The notes under the pieces: generated by a model | Seen by the model: only the letters and a program-made list of their open reading frames with translations | Database searches by the model: none | Told to the model about the DNA's origin: nothing | In this document: positions 17,101-25,533 of the stretch, piece after piece | How positions within the stretch are numbered: the stretch's first letter is position 1 | How the letters are laid out: each line of letters begins with the position of its first letter | From: Nemesobacter sp965204665 | GTDB taxonomy: Bacteria; Desulfobacterota_D; UBA1144; Nemesobacterales; Nemesobacteraceae | Direction of reading: 5' to 3' | Assembly (NCBI GenBank): GCA_965204665.1 | Contig: OZ242002.1 | Coordinates: 1,674,001 to 1,738,000 of the forward strand | Length of the DNA stretch: 64,000 nucleotides | Translations under genes and position numbers: made by a program

Positions 17101-18753
17101 ATGAGTGATAATCGGTCAATTGCAGATTTAAGTCTGGACACCATAGCATCTCTTTCCGGGATGCCGAAAACCCGGGACAGGGTGAATCCCAAAAACCCTG
17201 CGGAGATGTCGGTTAGGGTGACTGTTACTTTTAAACCGCTCCCGGAAAAATTCCCGAACTCGGAGATAATCAGATATAGAGAGAGACTGAAAGACTCTCT
17301 TGTAAGAAACGGGGTGAATGTGATTTCGTGGGATGATGCGACTGTTGTAAATGCGTCTTTCGGGAAAATTTCAAAACTTATGGGTATGAGGTCTGTAAGA
17401 AAAAAGGTTAACGCCGTGATAGACGTCAAGAAAAAACTTTCTCCTCTCAGATGGGTTCTGAGCAAAATAGCCGAGAACATCTACCTGATTACAAAAAAGG
17501 ACAGTCTTTCCGTAAGCAACATACTGAAGATAAGCGGATGGGCTGACGATTTCACCGTGGGCTACCTGCAGGACCCCTACAACACCCAGGTTATCACCAT
17601 AATGTCGCTTGACCCTGAATTCGAGAGAGAGGAAACTGCCTACGACGAAAAAATTGCGATAGGGCTCAGGAGACTGATAAACACCATGTCGGAAATCGTC
17701 ATAGGGGTTTCACATGACAGTTTCGCGATAATAAACATGAACTTGTCTGACTCCGTTTACAGTAATGAGCAACTCGACGACTTTGTGTACAATTCCCTTA
17801 TTCCGAAAATATATGCTCCGATAAAACCACCGATACTGACTCGCTTCAAAATAGGCGAGTATGATCCCGATAGGTTCGAATACGCAAAGAGACTTTCATC
17901 TCTGGGGGCGGACCTGCGAAGCACGAGCCTTTTCCCCGAAGGTTCAAAATTCGCAGACAAGATAAAGCGCCGTTCTCACAGAGATGTGGCCATCAAAATC
18001 CTGGACGGAAGAACAGGAGTTTCCTACGGTTTTATAGCGCTTGCCGAAGCCCCGAAATACGAAGGAGAAAAATATGTGGATGAATCCGGTTGGAACTCTT
18101 TTGCGGAAGTTTCGGGGTACAGTGCGGACGAGGTAAGAGAATCTCCGAGCGGTAGATGGTATGTAAAAACATCTATCAGGGCAAGTATGGTATATCAGCA
18201 GATTCCCGATGTCTGGATCGTTACTTCAAGGTCAGGATGCGACAAGACCAACCTTGATCCTATGTCGGACATAGTGAGAATAGGTCTTATAAAGGGCAAG
18301 CTGCATCTCGAAACCCCCAAAGGAGTCGATCTCGGAAGAAAAGACATAAGACCTTCTTTTGATACTTACGTCATCCTTGCCCAGGCGCTGTCATCATCTC
18401 TTTACGCTCCTTCCCTCATTGAAGACGAGATGTGCATTCTGCATTTCCACGGTTATCCCGACCCGTGCTGGTTTCTGTCAAGCGAGCACCATGAGGGAGC
18501 CCAGAATCCTTCTCTTCCCTGCGGAACTGTGGAAGCCGCTCTTCTCAACTACTCCGCAATCTATGAAACCGCGAGTAAAAACGGTGAGGATATGAAACTT
18601 CTCTGCCTGGTTGAATCGGATCATGGAGTCAACGTTCTGGGCCCCGACAGGGAATATCTGGTGAAGAGGCTTACGGACGGTTCGGATGCCGGTCACATAA
18701 TTCTGGGCGGAAAATATCTGCCCATGCTGAAGCAGAGCGTCGCTTCGCGATAA
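17101..18753 (+). CDS. Unrecognised 550-aa protein
   Basis: A full-length, well-formed frame with coding-type codon use and no signal peptide or membrane helix, so probably cytosolic. No family is recognised. Visible features: a basic N-terminal third (residues 1-130), a mid-region rich in Ile/Asp, and a C-terminal stretch with clustered His, Cys and Pro (HFHGYPDPCWFLSSEHHEG, about residues 443-461) that could bind a metal or form a catalytic pocket. The ribosome site is weak. It stands upstream of a beta-hydroxyacid dehydrogenase gene by 15 bases, so a shared transcript is likely. Confidence 0.6.
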   Translation: MSDNRSIADLSLDTIASLSGMPKTRDRVNPKNPAEMSVRVTVTFKPLPEKFPNSEIIRYRERLKDSLVRNGVNVISWDDATVVNASFGKISKLMGMRSVRKKVNAVIDVKKKLSPLRWVLSKIAENIYLITKKDSLSVSNILKISGWADDFTVGYLQDPYNTQVITIMSLDPEFEREETAYDEKIAIGLRRLINTMSEIVIGVSHDSFAIINMNLSDSVYSNEQLDDFVYNSLIPKIYAPIKPPILTRFKIGEYDPDRFEYAKRLSSLGADLRSTSLFPEGSKFADKIKRRSHRDVAIKILDGRTGVSYGFIALAEAPKYEGEKYVDESGWNSFAEVSGYSADEVRESPSGRWYVKTSIRASMVYQQIPDVWIVTSRSGCDKTNLDPMSDIVRIGLIKGKLHLETPKGVDLGRKDIRPSFDTYVILAQALSSSLYAPSLIEDEMCILHFHGYPDPCWFLSSEHHEGAQNPSLPCGTVEAALLNYSAIYETASKNGEDMKLLCLVESDHGVNVLGPDREYLVKRLTDGSDAGHIILGGKYLPMLKQSVASR

Positions 18754-18768
18754 CCGCATCAATATCAT

Positions 18769-19692
18769 GTGCAGATGAAAAAAACCCGCCCGCGAGTAGG
18801 ATGGATAGGAACCGGAATCATGGGGACTCCTATGTGCGGTCACCTTATTCGTTCCGGGTATGATGTCTGCGTCCATAACAGAACGAAGGAAAAGGCGCGG
18901 GTGCTCATGGCTCAGGGAGCCGAGTGGGCGGAGTCTCCCGCAGAACTGGTTGGACGGTCGAATGTGGTCTTTACGATGCTCGGCTATCCGGATGATGTGC
19001 GGAAGGTCTATTTCGGTCCGGAAGGACTTCTGAGAGAATCTGTCTCCGGGCGGATATTCGTCGATATGACCACCACCGAACCGTGTCTGGCAAGGCAGAT
19101 ATATCAGAGCGCTTGCGGGCTGGGTTCCGCTTCTCTTGATGCTCCGGTTTCGGGTGGAGACATCGGCGCGGTGAAAGGAGAGTTGTCCATAATGGTCGGA
19201 GGGGATGAGGATGTTTTCGAGTCCGTGCTCGGTCTTTTTGAACTTATGGGTAACCACATCGTGTACCAGGGGGCCGCGGGTTGCGGTCAGCATGCGAAGA
19301 TGTGTAATCAGATCACCGTCGCCGGAGTAATGATAGGTATCTGCGAAAGTCTCGTATACTGTCGCGGCGCGGGACTCTCCGCTGAGAAAATGCTCAGTTC
19401 TGTTGGGAGCGGTGCAGCTTCGAGCTGGCTTCTTAAGAACCTTGCTCCCAGGATGGTGAATGGTGATTACGGTCCCGGGTTTTTCGTTGATCATTTTATA
19501 AAGGATATGGAAATAGTTCTTTCCGAGTCACGGCGTATGGGAATCACTCTTCCCGGCCTTTCACTCGTCAAATCTCTTTATGACAGGGCGAGCGCTCTCG
19601 GGCACGGAAAACTGGGAACCCAGGTTCTTCTGCTTGCTCTTGAAGACCTTTGCGCAGATGCGGAAACTGGTAAGGGAGGTTCTACCGAATGA
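18769..19692 (+). CDS. Beta-hydroxyacid dehydrogenase family NAD(P) oxidoreductase
   Basis: 307 residues from GTG 18769 (ATG 18775 possible). N-terminal Rossmann motif VGWIGTGIMGTPMCGHL, then HNRTKEKA, the substrate-binding DAPVSGGDIGAVKGELSIMV and the catalytic-Lys segment GQHAKMCNQ (about residue 175). This order defines the 3-hydroxyisobutyrate dehydrogenase / glyoxylate-succinic semialdehyde reductase family; the exact substrate is not evident. The gene overlaps the next oxidoreductase by ATGA, so they are co-translated. Confidence 0.85.
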   Translation: MQMKKTRPRVGWIGTGIMGTPMCGHLIRSGYDVCVHNRTKEKARVLMAQGAEWAESPAELVGRSNVVFTMLGYPDDVRKVYFGPEGLLRESVSGRIFVDMTTTEPCLARQIYQSACGLGSASLDAPVSGGDIGAVKGELSIMVGGDEDVFESVLGLFELMGNHIVYQGAAGCGQHAKMCNQITVAGVMIGICESLVYCRGAGLSAEKMLSSVGSGAASSWLLKNLAPRMVNGDYGPGFFVDHFIKDMEIVLSESRRMGITLPGLSLVKSLYDRASALGHGKLGTQVLLLALEDLCADAETGKGGSTE

Positions 19693-20690
19693 GTATAGAC
19701 AGTTTTCTTGCTGTGGTTGTAAGTGAAAACGCGGATGGCGGATTCACTAGGAAGATTGAAGAGAGAAATATCAAGAGCCTTCCTGAAGGACAGGTTCTTG
19801 TCAGGGTTGAATACTCATCCCTCAACTACAAGGATGCGCTTTCCGCCTCGGGAAACAAAGGGGTTACCAGAAACTATCCCCACACTCCTGGCGTTGACGC
19901 TGCCGGTACTGTGGAACACTCCGAAGACTCGAAGTTTCAACCCGGGGACAGCGTGATAGTGCACGGTTACGACTTGGGGATGGACACTTCGGGAGGATTC
20001 GGACAGTACATCAGAGTTCCTGCCGACTGGATAGTCAGATTGCCTGAAAACTTTTCGCCTGTTGAGTCGATGATGTACGGAACGGCCGGATTCACCGCCG
20101 CACAGTCCGTTCTCAGAATTGTAGAAGGTGGAGTGATGTCCGAAGACGGAAAAGTTCTGGTGACCGGGGCCACGGGCGGTGTGGGAAGCATGGCTGTCGC
20201 CATTCTTGCGAAGGCAGGCTACAGCGTAACCGCCTCTACCGGAAAAAAGGATCAGTCGTCGTTTCTTTCCGGCATCGGTGCGGATGAGGTCGTAGGTAGA
20301 GAGGATGTGTCTGATTCTTCGGAAAAACTTCTTCTCAAAGGCAGGTGGGCTGCGGTAGTTGACACCGTAGGAGGTGATATACTTTCCGGTGCTATAAGGT
20401 CTGCAAGACAGAGGGGAGTTGTGACCACATGCGGAAATGTCGCATCCTACAAACTCAATACAAACGTATATCCGTTTATTCTGAGGGGAGTAACTCTTGC
20501 CGGAATAGATTCTGCCAGTTGTCCGATGGAGAGAAGACGGGTCCTGTGGGAAAGACTTGCGGGAGAGTGGAAGATCGGTCCGCTTCACAGTATGTGCAGA
20601 GTTGTTCCTCTTGAGGAACTTGACCCTGAAATAGAAGTCATGCTGAAAGGGGGTCAGGTGGGAAGAGTAGTGATTGATCTCCGGACATAG
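19689..20690 (+). CDS. acuI: Acryloyl-CoA reductase / YhdH-type quinone oxidoreductase
   Basis: 333 residues, zinc-free MDR family. SSLNYKDALSASGNKGVTRN then YPHTPGVDAAGTV is the YhdH/AcuI signature; the NADPH-binding VTGATGGVGSMAVAILAKAG follows near residue 157. Members reduce acryloyl-CoA to propionyl-CoA, e.g. in DMSP or 3-hydroxypropionate breakdown. The start overlaps the preceding dehydrogenase (ATGA). Pairing of a semialdehyde/hydroxyacid dehydrogenase with AcuI would suit C3-acid metabolism, but that is inference. Confidence 0.85.
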   Translation: MSIDSFLAVVVSENADGGFTRKIEERNIKSLPEGQVLVRVEYSSLNYKDALSASGNKGVTRNYPHTPGVDAAGTVEHSEDSKFQPGDSVIVHGYDLGMDTSGGFGQYIRVPADWIVRLPENFSPVESMMYGTAGFTAAQSVLRIVEGGVMSEDGKVLVTGATGGVGSMAVAILAKAGYSVTASTGKKDQSSFLSGIGADEVVGREDVSDSSEKLLLKGRWAAVVDTVGGDILSGAIRSARQRGVVTTCGNVASYKLNTNVYPFILRGVTLAGIDSASCPMERRRVLWERLAGEWKIGPLHSMCRVVPLEELDPEIEVMLKGGQVGRVVIDLRT

Positions 20691-20747
20691 GGCAGTTAAA
20701 AGATTGCAAAGTAGATTTCTATGGTTTCCCCCGAATATTTTACTGCA

Positions 20748-20778
20748 GAAATCCGGGCCTCAATTCCTTGAGACTCGG
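20748..20778 (-). terminator. Terminator behind the broken RTX gene
   Basis: On the minus strand an 11-bp stem with one mismatch (CCGAGTCTCAA with TTGAGGCCCGG) around a 4-base loop is followed by ATTTCT. It occupies the same place as the hairpins after the two other RTX genes. Confidence 0.5.
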
Positions 20779-20850
20779 GTTCGTCGAACGGAACTTACTG
20801 AATATAAACTGTTCCTTTCGCGGAAACAACTTCACCGGAACTGATTGAAC

Positions 20851-21172
20851 TCAGTCCACGAATTCATATAGGGTCGATGTGGTACGAATTGAATTCGCCA
20901 AGGTTTCATCTGCTGAGCCGTTCACCTGTATCTCAACAACATTAGTTCCCCCTAAGGAAATGATGCCGGCTGAGCCGGCTAATCTTCTAGCAGAGTCTCC
21001 TGCGGGAAAACCTTTGAACTGGATCTTATCGTTCTGTGCTGCTGAAAAGTCCTTGATAACGTCCACCCACTGTCTGTCCAAGTATTCAATTACGAAAGTA
21101 TCTCTTCCGGTACCTTCGGTAAGATTATCCAAGTTCTGCAGTCCTCTCAGGACATCGTCTCCGACTCCTCCG
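20851..21172 (-). pseudogene. RTX-lipoprotein C-terminal fragment cut by IS256
   Basis: The frame GVGDDVLRGLQNLDNLTEGT through DKIQFKGFPAG to TLYEFVD is the C-terminal end of the collagen/RTX lipoprotein family present at 1-1224 and 26615-28003. Upstream codons (in the direction of reading) run into the IS256 terminal repeat, so the 5' part of the gene was lost. The 3' flank (TTCCGGTGAAGTTGTT) also matches the paralogue at 28011-28030. Probably not expressed. Confidence 0.75.
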
Positions 21173-21213
21173 GAGTTATGCTCTAATCTGGTGTTCGGCA
21201 GTTTTTGAAAAAA

Positions 21214-21272
21214 AGCGGCGTATCCGGTTAATTTGAATTCATCCAAGTTAATCAAAAGGAGGATACGCCGCT
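21214..21272 (+). promoter_or_regulatory. Hairpin that sequesters the IS256 transposase start
   Basis: AGCGGCGTATCC (21214-21225) and GGATACGCCGCT (21261-21272) are perfect 12-base inverted repeats. The right arm ends on the base before ATG 21273 and overlaps the ribosome site AAGGAGG (21256-21262). Such a stem would form in read-through transcripts and block translation. It is deleted in copy 2. Confidence 0.55.
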
Positions 21273-22671
21273 ATGGGCAGGAAATATAAAGTCTCTGACC
21301 GTGAAGGTCAAAAAGAGTTTTTGGATTCATTGGAAAACATTTTCAGAAAGTTCGTCGGCCGAGAGAAGACCCGAACAGTAATCGACGGGCCTTCCCTTCA
21401 GAGACGATCGGACTCCGGATTCGGCAGTCCGGAACAGGTCTGCGACGACCTCAGTGATCTGCTGAGGCAGACGGCTCGGCTTCTCCTGAGTTCTGCAATC
21501 AGAATGGAGTCGGAAGAATATCTGCGGTCCCGGGACGACAGACAGCTTGAAGACGGCAGGGCCGCGGTGGTCCGCAACGGATACCACCCCGAACGGGATG
21601 TGCAGACGGGCATAGGCCCCGTATCGGTACGCATACCGAAGGTGAGATCCCGGGACGGTCGGCCTGCCGTGTTCCGTTCGGCTGTCGTGCCTCCGTACGT
21701 GCGCAGGGCTGCGAAGATTGATTCCTCTCTGCCGCGGCTTTACCTGCAGGGGCTGTCCACGGGGAACATAAAGTCCGCGTTGGAAGCCCTTATAGGCCCC
21801 GAGGCTCGGGGGTTTTTCCGCGGCTGCTGTATGCAGGCTCAAGCGCGGGTGGGCTGAGGAATACGATAAACGGCGCAGGAGAGACCTCAGCGGCCGCGAC
21901 CGGGCTTACATATGGGTGGACGGTATACACAGCAGGGTGCGCGGAGATGATCCCAAGCTTTGCACGCTGGTGGTGATAGGGGTGGACGAAACGGGCAGTA
22001 AGCACTTCCTCGCCATTGAAAGCGGGGTCAGGGAATCAAAGCAGAGTCGGCGCGAAGTGCTGCCGGACCTCAGGGCACGAGGCATGAGAGGGCCGAAGCT
22101 TGCGGTGGGCGACGGAGCTCTCGGGTTCCGGTCCGCCCTTTCGGAAGTTTACGGGGAAACGCGGGAGCAGCGCTGCCGGGTGCACAAGACTGCGAATGTT
22201 CTGAACTGTCTTCCGAAAACTTCTCGGAAAAAAGCGAAGAGGAATCTTCATGACATACGGCAGGCGGAGACGAAGGAGGAAGCGCAGAAGGCTTTCGACC
22301 TGTTCGTAAGGATGTACAGGGACAAATACCCGAAGGCTGTTGAATGTCCGGAGAAGGATCATGAGCGGCTTCCGACCTTTTACGACTTCCCGGCTCAGCA
22401 CTGGAGAAGCATAAGGACGACGAATCCGATAGAGTCCGCCTTCGGAACCATAAGGCACAGGACAAGTAGAACCGGGGGGGGGTGTCTGAATTCCGAGGGG
22501 ATGCTGCACATGATATTCAAGCCGGGGATGTGCGCGGAGAAAAGCTGGCGGAGGCTCAACGGATTCGACTTCGTGGGGAAAGTGATAACGGGTGTGAAAT
22601 TCAAAGACGGGATTGAGGAGACGGATCAGGAAAACGAAGAGGTGAATTCAAATAACTGGAGCGCCGCTTGA
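21273..22671 (+). pseudogene. IS256-family transposase, +1 frameshift
   Basis: About 465 codons. The first frame (21273-21857) ends prematurely because of an extra G in GCTCGGGGG (about 21805-21811); copy 2 has one G fewer there and reads through. The rest continues from 21812 to TGA 22671. The DDE residues are all present: WVDGIHSR, VGDGALGFRSAL and TNPIESAFGTIRHRT. A G9 run at 22474-22482 encodes three glycines in frame. Either a single inactivating frameshift or a sequencing error separates this from an active enzyme. Confidence 0.8.
22474..22482 (+). repeat. G9 homopolymer in IS256 transposase
   Basis: Nine consecutive G inside the transposase codons for Gly-Gly-Gly. One of four G/C runs of nine or ten in the window (also 22713, 26572 and 49287). 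Confidence 0.9.
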
Positions 22672-22702
22672 TCACGCAAACACCAGATTTGACAATAACT
22701 CG

Positions 22703-23127
22703 GATCGGCCGAGGGGGGGGGGAGATGGGGTAGAAGCCGGATTCTGCAAAAACATCCCGGTTCCGAGACCTGCGCTGAAAACAACGCAGAACCTCAGAAT
22801 ACTTTCACAGTCTCAATTGATGTGCCGGCCGGCCGTTCCAATCAGAACTGCAAGACCGAGACTACAGATGTGGACAACGACACACACAAATTCCTTGAAA
22901 GCGCCGGTTTTGTGGAGTATCTCTGAAGCAGGCCGGGAGATGACAATTCTAAAGATCCGAACTTTGACCCCGTAAAAGGTGAAATTTCTCCGGGGACCGT
23001 ACCCGAAATAGGATATGTGGTGAAAATAAACACCGAACATTCCCGTATTCCGCTTCCGTATAATCTTATTGTCGGCTCGGGGATCTACCTTGGAACAACC
23101 GAAACTTCCTCTTCAACTCCCTGCTGA
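22703..23127 (+). pseudogene. Degraded secreted-protein fragment
   Basis: One plus-strand frame reads NTFTVSIDVPAGRSNQNCKT, then a stop at 22924-22926, then continues in the same frame (GEISPGTVPEIGYVVKINTE) to TGA 23125-23127. The Thr/Asp-rich beta-strand style suggests an extracellular protein. A G10 run at 22713-22722 lies at its IS256-side edge. No start codon and no recognised family; considered dead. Confidence 0.4.
22713..22722 (+). repeat. G10 homopolymer next to IS256 copy 1
   Basis: Ten consecutive G eleven bases beyond the right end of IS256 copy 1. No promoter of normal spacing can be drawn across it. Confidence 0.85.
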
Positions 23128-23245
23128 TCGTGGATGCGGAACGATCAAGTCGGTCGGCGATCTGCCGAACGGATAAACCCTCGGCCTTCAGCGTCTCTAT
23201 CCGGATTCCTTCTTCGCAGCCGAGGTGATTGCAGTCTGATGACAT
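23066..23245 (-). pseudogene. IS30-family transposase N-terminal fragment
   Basis: ATG 23245 opens a 59-codon frame whose residues 16-46 (IETLKAEGLSVRQIADRLDR followed by SASTISRELKR) are the helix-turn-helix of IS30 transposases. The frame then diverges and stops at 23066, where the surface-protein fragment lies on the other strand. The catalytic part is missing. The 28-bp palindromic repeat lies about 95 bases upstream, where the IS30 left end would be. Confidence 0.7.
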
Positions 23246-23338
23246 CGGATATGCCCTCCTTCAACCGATATCGGAGCATATCTTTATCCCTCGGCCCTAT
23301 CAACTACTCGTCTTTACGGACCGCTTCGTTATAATTCA

Positions 23339-23366
23339 AGTGCTGCACTTCGAAGTTTAATGGGCG
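23339..23366 (-). repeat. 28-bp palindromic-core repeat, probable IS30 end
   Basis: On the plus strand AGTGCTGCACTTCGAAGTTT then AATGGGCG. It separates the IS30 transposase fragment from an IS1634/IS4-like transposase fragment, the position expected of an IS30 terminus. Confidence 0.6.
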
Positions 23367-23484
23367 CCTTGAAACACTTCTACAGCAACGGGACAACCGT
23401 TCGGTGCACACATCAGACCATAGGACAACCTGCCCGTTTACCCTTCTTACCGTCCCTGTTGTAACCGAAGGCACCGGTTGACAC
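23367..23484 (-). pseudogene. IS1634/IS4-like transposase internal fragment
   Basis: Minus-strand translation gives GAFGYNRDGKKGKR in one frame and, after a one-base shift, LSYGLMCAPNGCPVAVEVFQ. This resembles the DDE-core segment (FGHSRD... QIVYGLLCDxxGxPVAVEVFxG) of IS1634-type transposases. Both ends are missing. Confidence 0.5.
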
Positions 23485-23517
23485 TGACGGCCTTCAAAGA
23501 TAACTCGAAGAGACATC

Positions 23518-23662
23518 ATACGGAATCACTTCGGCTCCGTTTGCGACTGTGGGGTCAATTCCCAAGAATATAAGCACGGGAAGCACTATGCTGCTGCCCC
23601 CTCCCGCAAGCAGCGCCCGTGAAAAAAAGCATAATCAGAGAAAGAATATCGTATTCATACAT
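23518..23662 (-). pseudogene. TSUP (TauE/SafE) permease N-terminal stub
   Basis: From ATG 23662 the minus strand reads MYEYDILSLIMLFFTGA and, after a one-base shift, LLAGGGSSIVLPVLIFLGID followed by PTVANG. That glycine-rich loop and ID-PxxAxG motif are typical of the first two helices of TSUP-family permeases. The frameshift and the early end at 23518 show it is a relic. Confidence 0.6.
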
Positions 23663-24017
23663 TTTGTTCAGACTCAATGCGGCAAGTCGGGATGAGACCT
23701 TCAACCTGCGGATTCTCAACGATACCGGAAGTTTCTATGACGAAGTTTGCAGAAATCCCGGCGACCGAGAATTGTATTTTTTCATGGTTCCTTTTCCTTT
23801 GGTCGTGTGCCCGCATGTTGAAACACATTCGTGGGAGCAAGGTTAAACGAGCGCATTAAACGGATTGTTTCGTTAGTACCGACAAAGGCAAAGACCGGAG
23901 TCGGACGAGAACGAAAAGGTTTCTACGCGATATACGGCGTCCGGAGACGAGGAAAATAAAAACGAGGGCAGTCACGAAAGACTGCCCTCGTCCTATCAAC
24001 AAAACTTAAAGTTGCAA
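23663..24017. other. Gene-free stretch
   Basis: Short frames on both strands have no ribosome site and no recognisable content. It begins 5' of the TSUP stub and ends at the 3' end of the secreted-protein gene; no structured element was seen. Confidence 0.4.
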
Positions 24018-25421
24018 CTAAACGCGTCTTCTCAAAAACACAACCGAGAGCAGCACGGAAGCCGTCAGCAGCAGATTAGCCGGAGTGCTTTGAGATGATG
24101 AATAATCCGTTCCGGCAATCGCGCATCCGTCATCGTCATCCTCAGCCGCAGGCATACCTGCCGAAGCCTTCGGATAAATCCCGGAACCGAAGATATTGTC
24201 GATATTGTTGACCACGGCATTTAACGAACGCCCGAAGGCCGGATTCTCTTTAACGGCTTCGGACATCGGGTTCATGACTTCGATATAACTCGTTTTAGGT
24301 GAAGTGCCGGGCACCTTGTTCGTTTCAAGCCAGTTGTCAACTTTATCGTCAGTGCGTTCAGGGTCGCTCCAGCGGTATTTTACCGTGGCGAACTGTCCCA
24401 CTTCAGGTTCTCCGCCGCTGCCTTTCGTCAGGGCATTTCGAAACAGAGTTACTATCTTTTTGTCCGGCCCCTCCAGCTGGTCGTCTTCCAACTCCAGCGT
24501 AAGACCGTTCAGAGCGGGATTGTTTCCGTTGATGGTTACAGTACCGTCCGGAGTTTTTTTCATGACGAAAAGGTATATGTTCTTATGCTTGAATTGTCCA
24601 AGCGTCAGACATCCAACCAATCCGCCTATTTTCTGAGTAAGTGCCAGAGAGAATCTCGCTGCGCTTTGCGCATCACTCAAGTCCAGGTCAGTTTCGTTGA
24701 CCAATTCGGACACCTTGGTGAGCAAAGCCTGTTCGTACGATTCAATGGAACTTACCACAAAAGCTTTGAGTTGAGCTTCGGTGGGGTTCTTATATACGTC
24801 CTCGGCGGTGACAGGCAGACGCGGAAAAGATGAGCAGTCGGGTTCGGAGAAAACTCCTTCCTGTGCATGGTGAAGACCCGCTATTATCGTCATGTTGTTA
24901 TCTACTAAGAAATCCCCGCGGGTTGCGCAGGCCACTCTGGTTTTACCGCCGTAATTGTAATCTTCACACACGGTATTACCACCGGCCGACCCTTCGATCA
25001 AAGATTTCAATGCCTTCTCGGGAGACATGTCTTTTCTCGTTGAATCCGAATTAAATTTGTATCCGAAAAATTGAGGGTATGCCGTGTGATTCAAGACATT
25101 TCCGACAGAGTTAATTATAATCACGTACATTTCATCTGTTTTGTAAACTTCACTCGTTCTCAAGTTTCTGGAGATAACTGCGATCTTCCGGCCCAGGCCT
25201 GTTCTCTTTCCGCCTGATTCTATGAAAGAATCATAGTGACCCTTTACATGCGAGAGAAACTCCCGAACATGGCTTTCATCTGTAACAGTTACCTCTGAAG
25301 CCTCTCTACCCCCTTCGGTTCCACCTTTATCGTCGTCGACATGAGCGTAGACCGGCACCGAGCCGAACGAAAAGACCAATCCCAGCAGAAAAAGCAACCG
25401 AACATTCTTTATGATTTTCAT
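24018..25421 (-). CDS. Secreted protein with Cys-TM-Arg C-terminal sorting-type signal
   Basis: 467 residues from ATG 25421 (AGGGGG seven bases upstream; GTG/ATG at 25439 not needed). A Sec signal peptide (IIKNVRLLFLLGLVFSFGSV, cleaved near VYA-HVD) is followed by a soluble domain with Cache-like features (YVIIINSVGNVLNHTAYPQ, GLHHAQEG) and a few cysteines. The C-terminus is tripartite: acidic linker and GCAIAG, one hydrophobic helix, then RRRV. That layout is shared by MYXO-CTERM and JDVT-CTERM sorting signals, in which a cognate protease acts. No such protease is in the window. Flanked by IS debris on both sides yet intact. Confidence 0.7.
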   Translation of the reverse strand: MKIIKNVRLLFLLGLVFSFGSVPVYAHVDDDKGGTEGGREASEVTVTDESHVREFLSHVKGHYDSFIESGGKRTGLGRKIAVISRNLRTSEVYKTDEMYVIIINSVGNVLNHTAYPQFFGYKFNSDSTRKDMSPEKALKSLIEGSAGGNTVCEDYNYGGKTRVACATRGDFLVDNNMTIIAGLHHAQEGVFSEPDCSSFPRLPVTAEDVYKNPTEAQLKAFVVSSIESYEQALLTKVSELVNETDLDLSDAQSAARFSLALTQKIGGLVGCLTLGQFKHKNIYLFVMKKTPDGTVTINGNNPALNGLTLELEDDQLEGPDKKIVTLFRNALTKGSGGEPEVGQFATVKYRWSDPERTDDKVDNWLETNKVPGTSPKTSYIEVMNPMSEAVKENPAFGRSLNAVVNNIDNIFGSGIYPKASAGMPAAEDDDDGCAIAGTDYSSSQSTPANLLLTASVLLSVVFLRRRV

Positions 25422-25533
25422 GCAAACACCCCCTTGCAAGATTTATTCGGGTCTTGTGATTCTTGTCGACTTCCTCGAACAAAACATCCATCTCGCCCAC
25501 CGCTATTCTATTACTGAACTGAGAGTCTGTCAA

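Larger units (their letters stand above)
21173..22701 (+). mobile_element. IS256-family insertion sequence, copy 1
   Basis: About 1.53 kb. Imperfect terminal inverted repeats: left GAGTTATGCTCTAATCTGGT (21173 on) and, reverse-complemented, right GAGTTATTGTCAAATCTGGT (ending 22701). They enclose one transposase gene in a single orientation. It interrupts an RTX gene on the left. TTGACA at 22689-22694 points outward and could act as a -35 box. No clear target duplication was found by eye. Confidence 0.8.
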
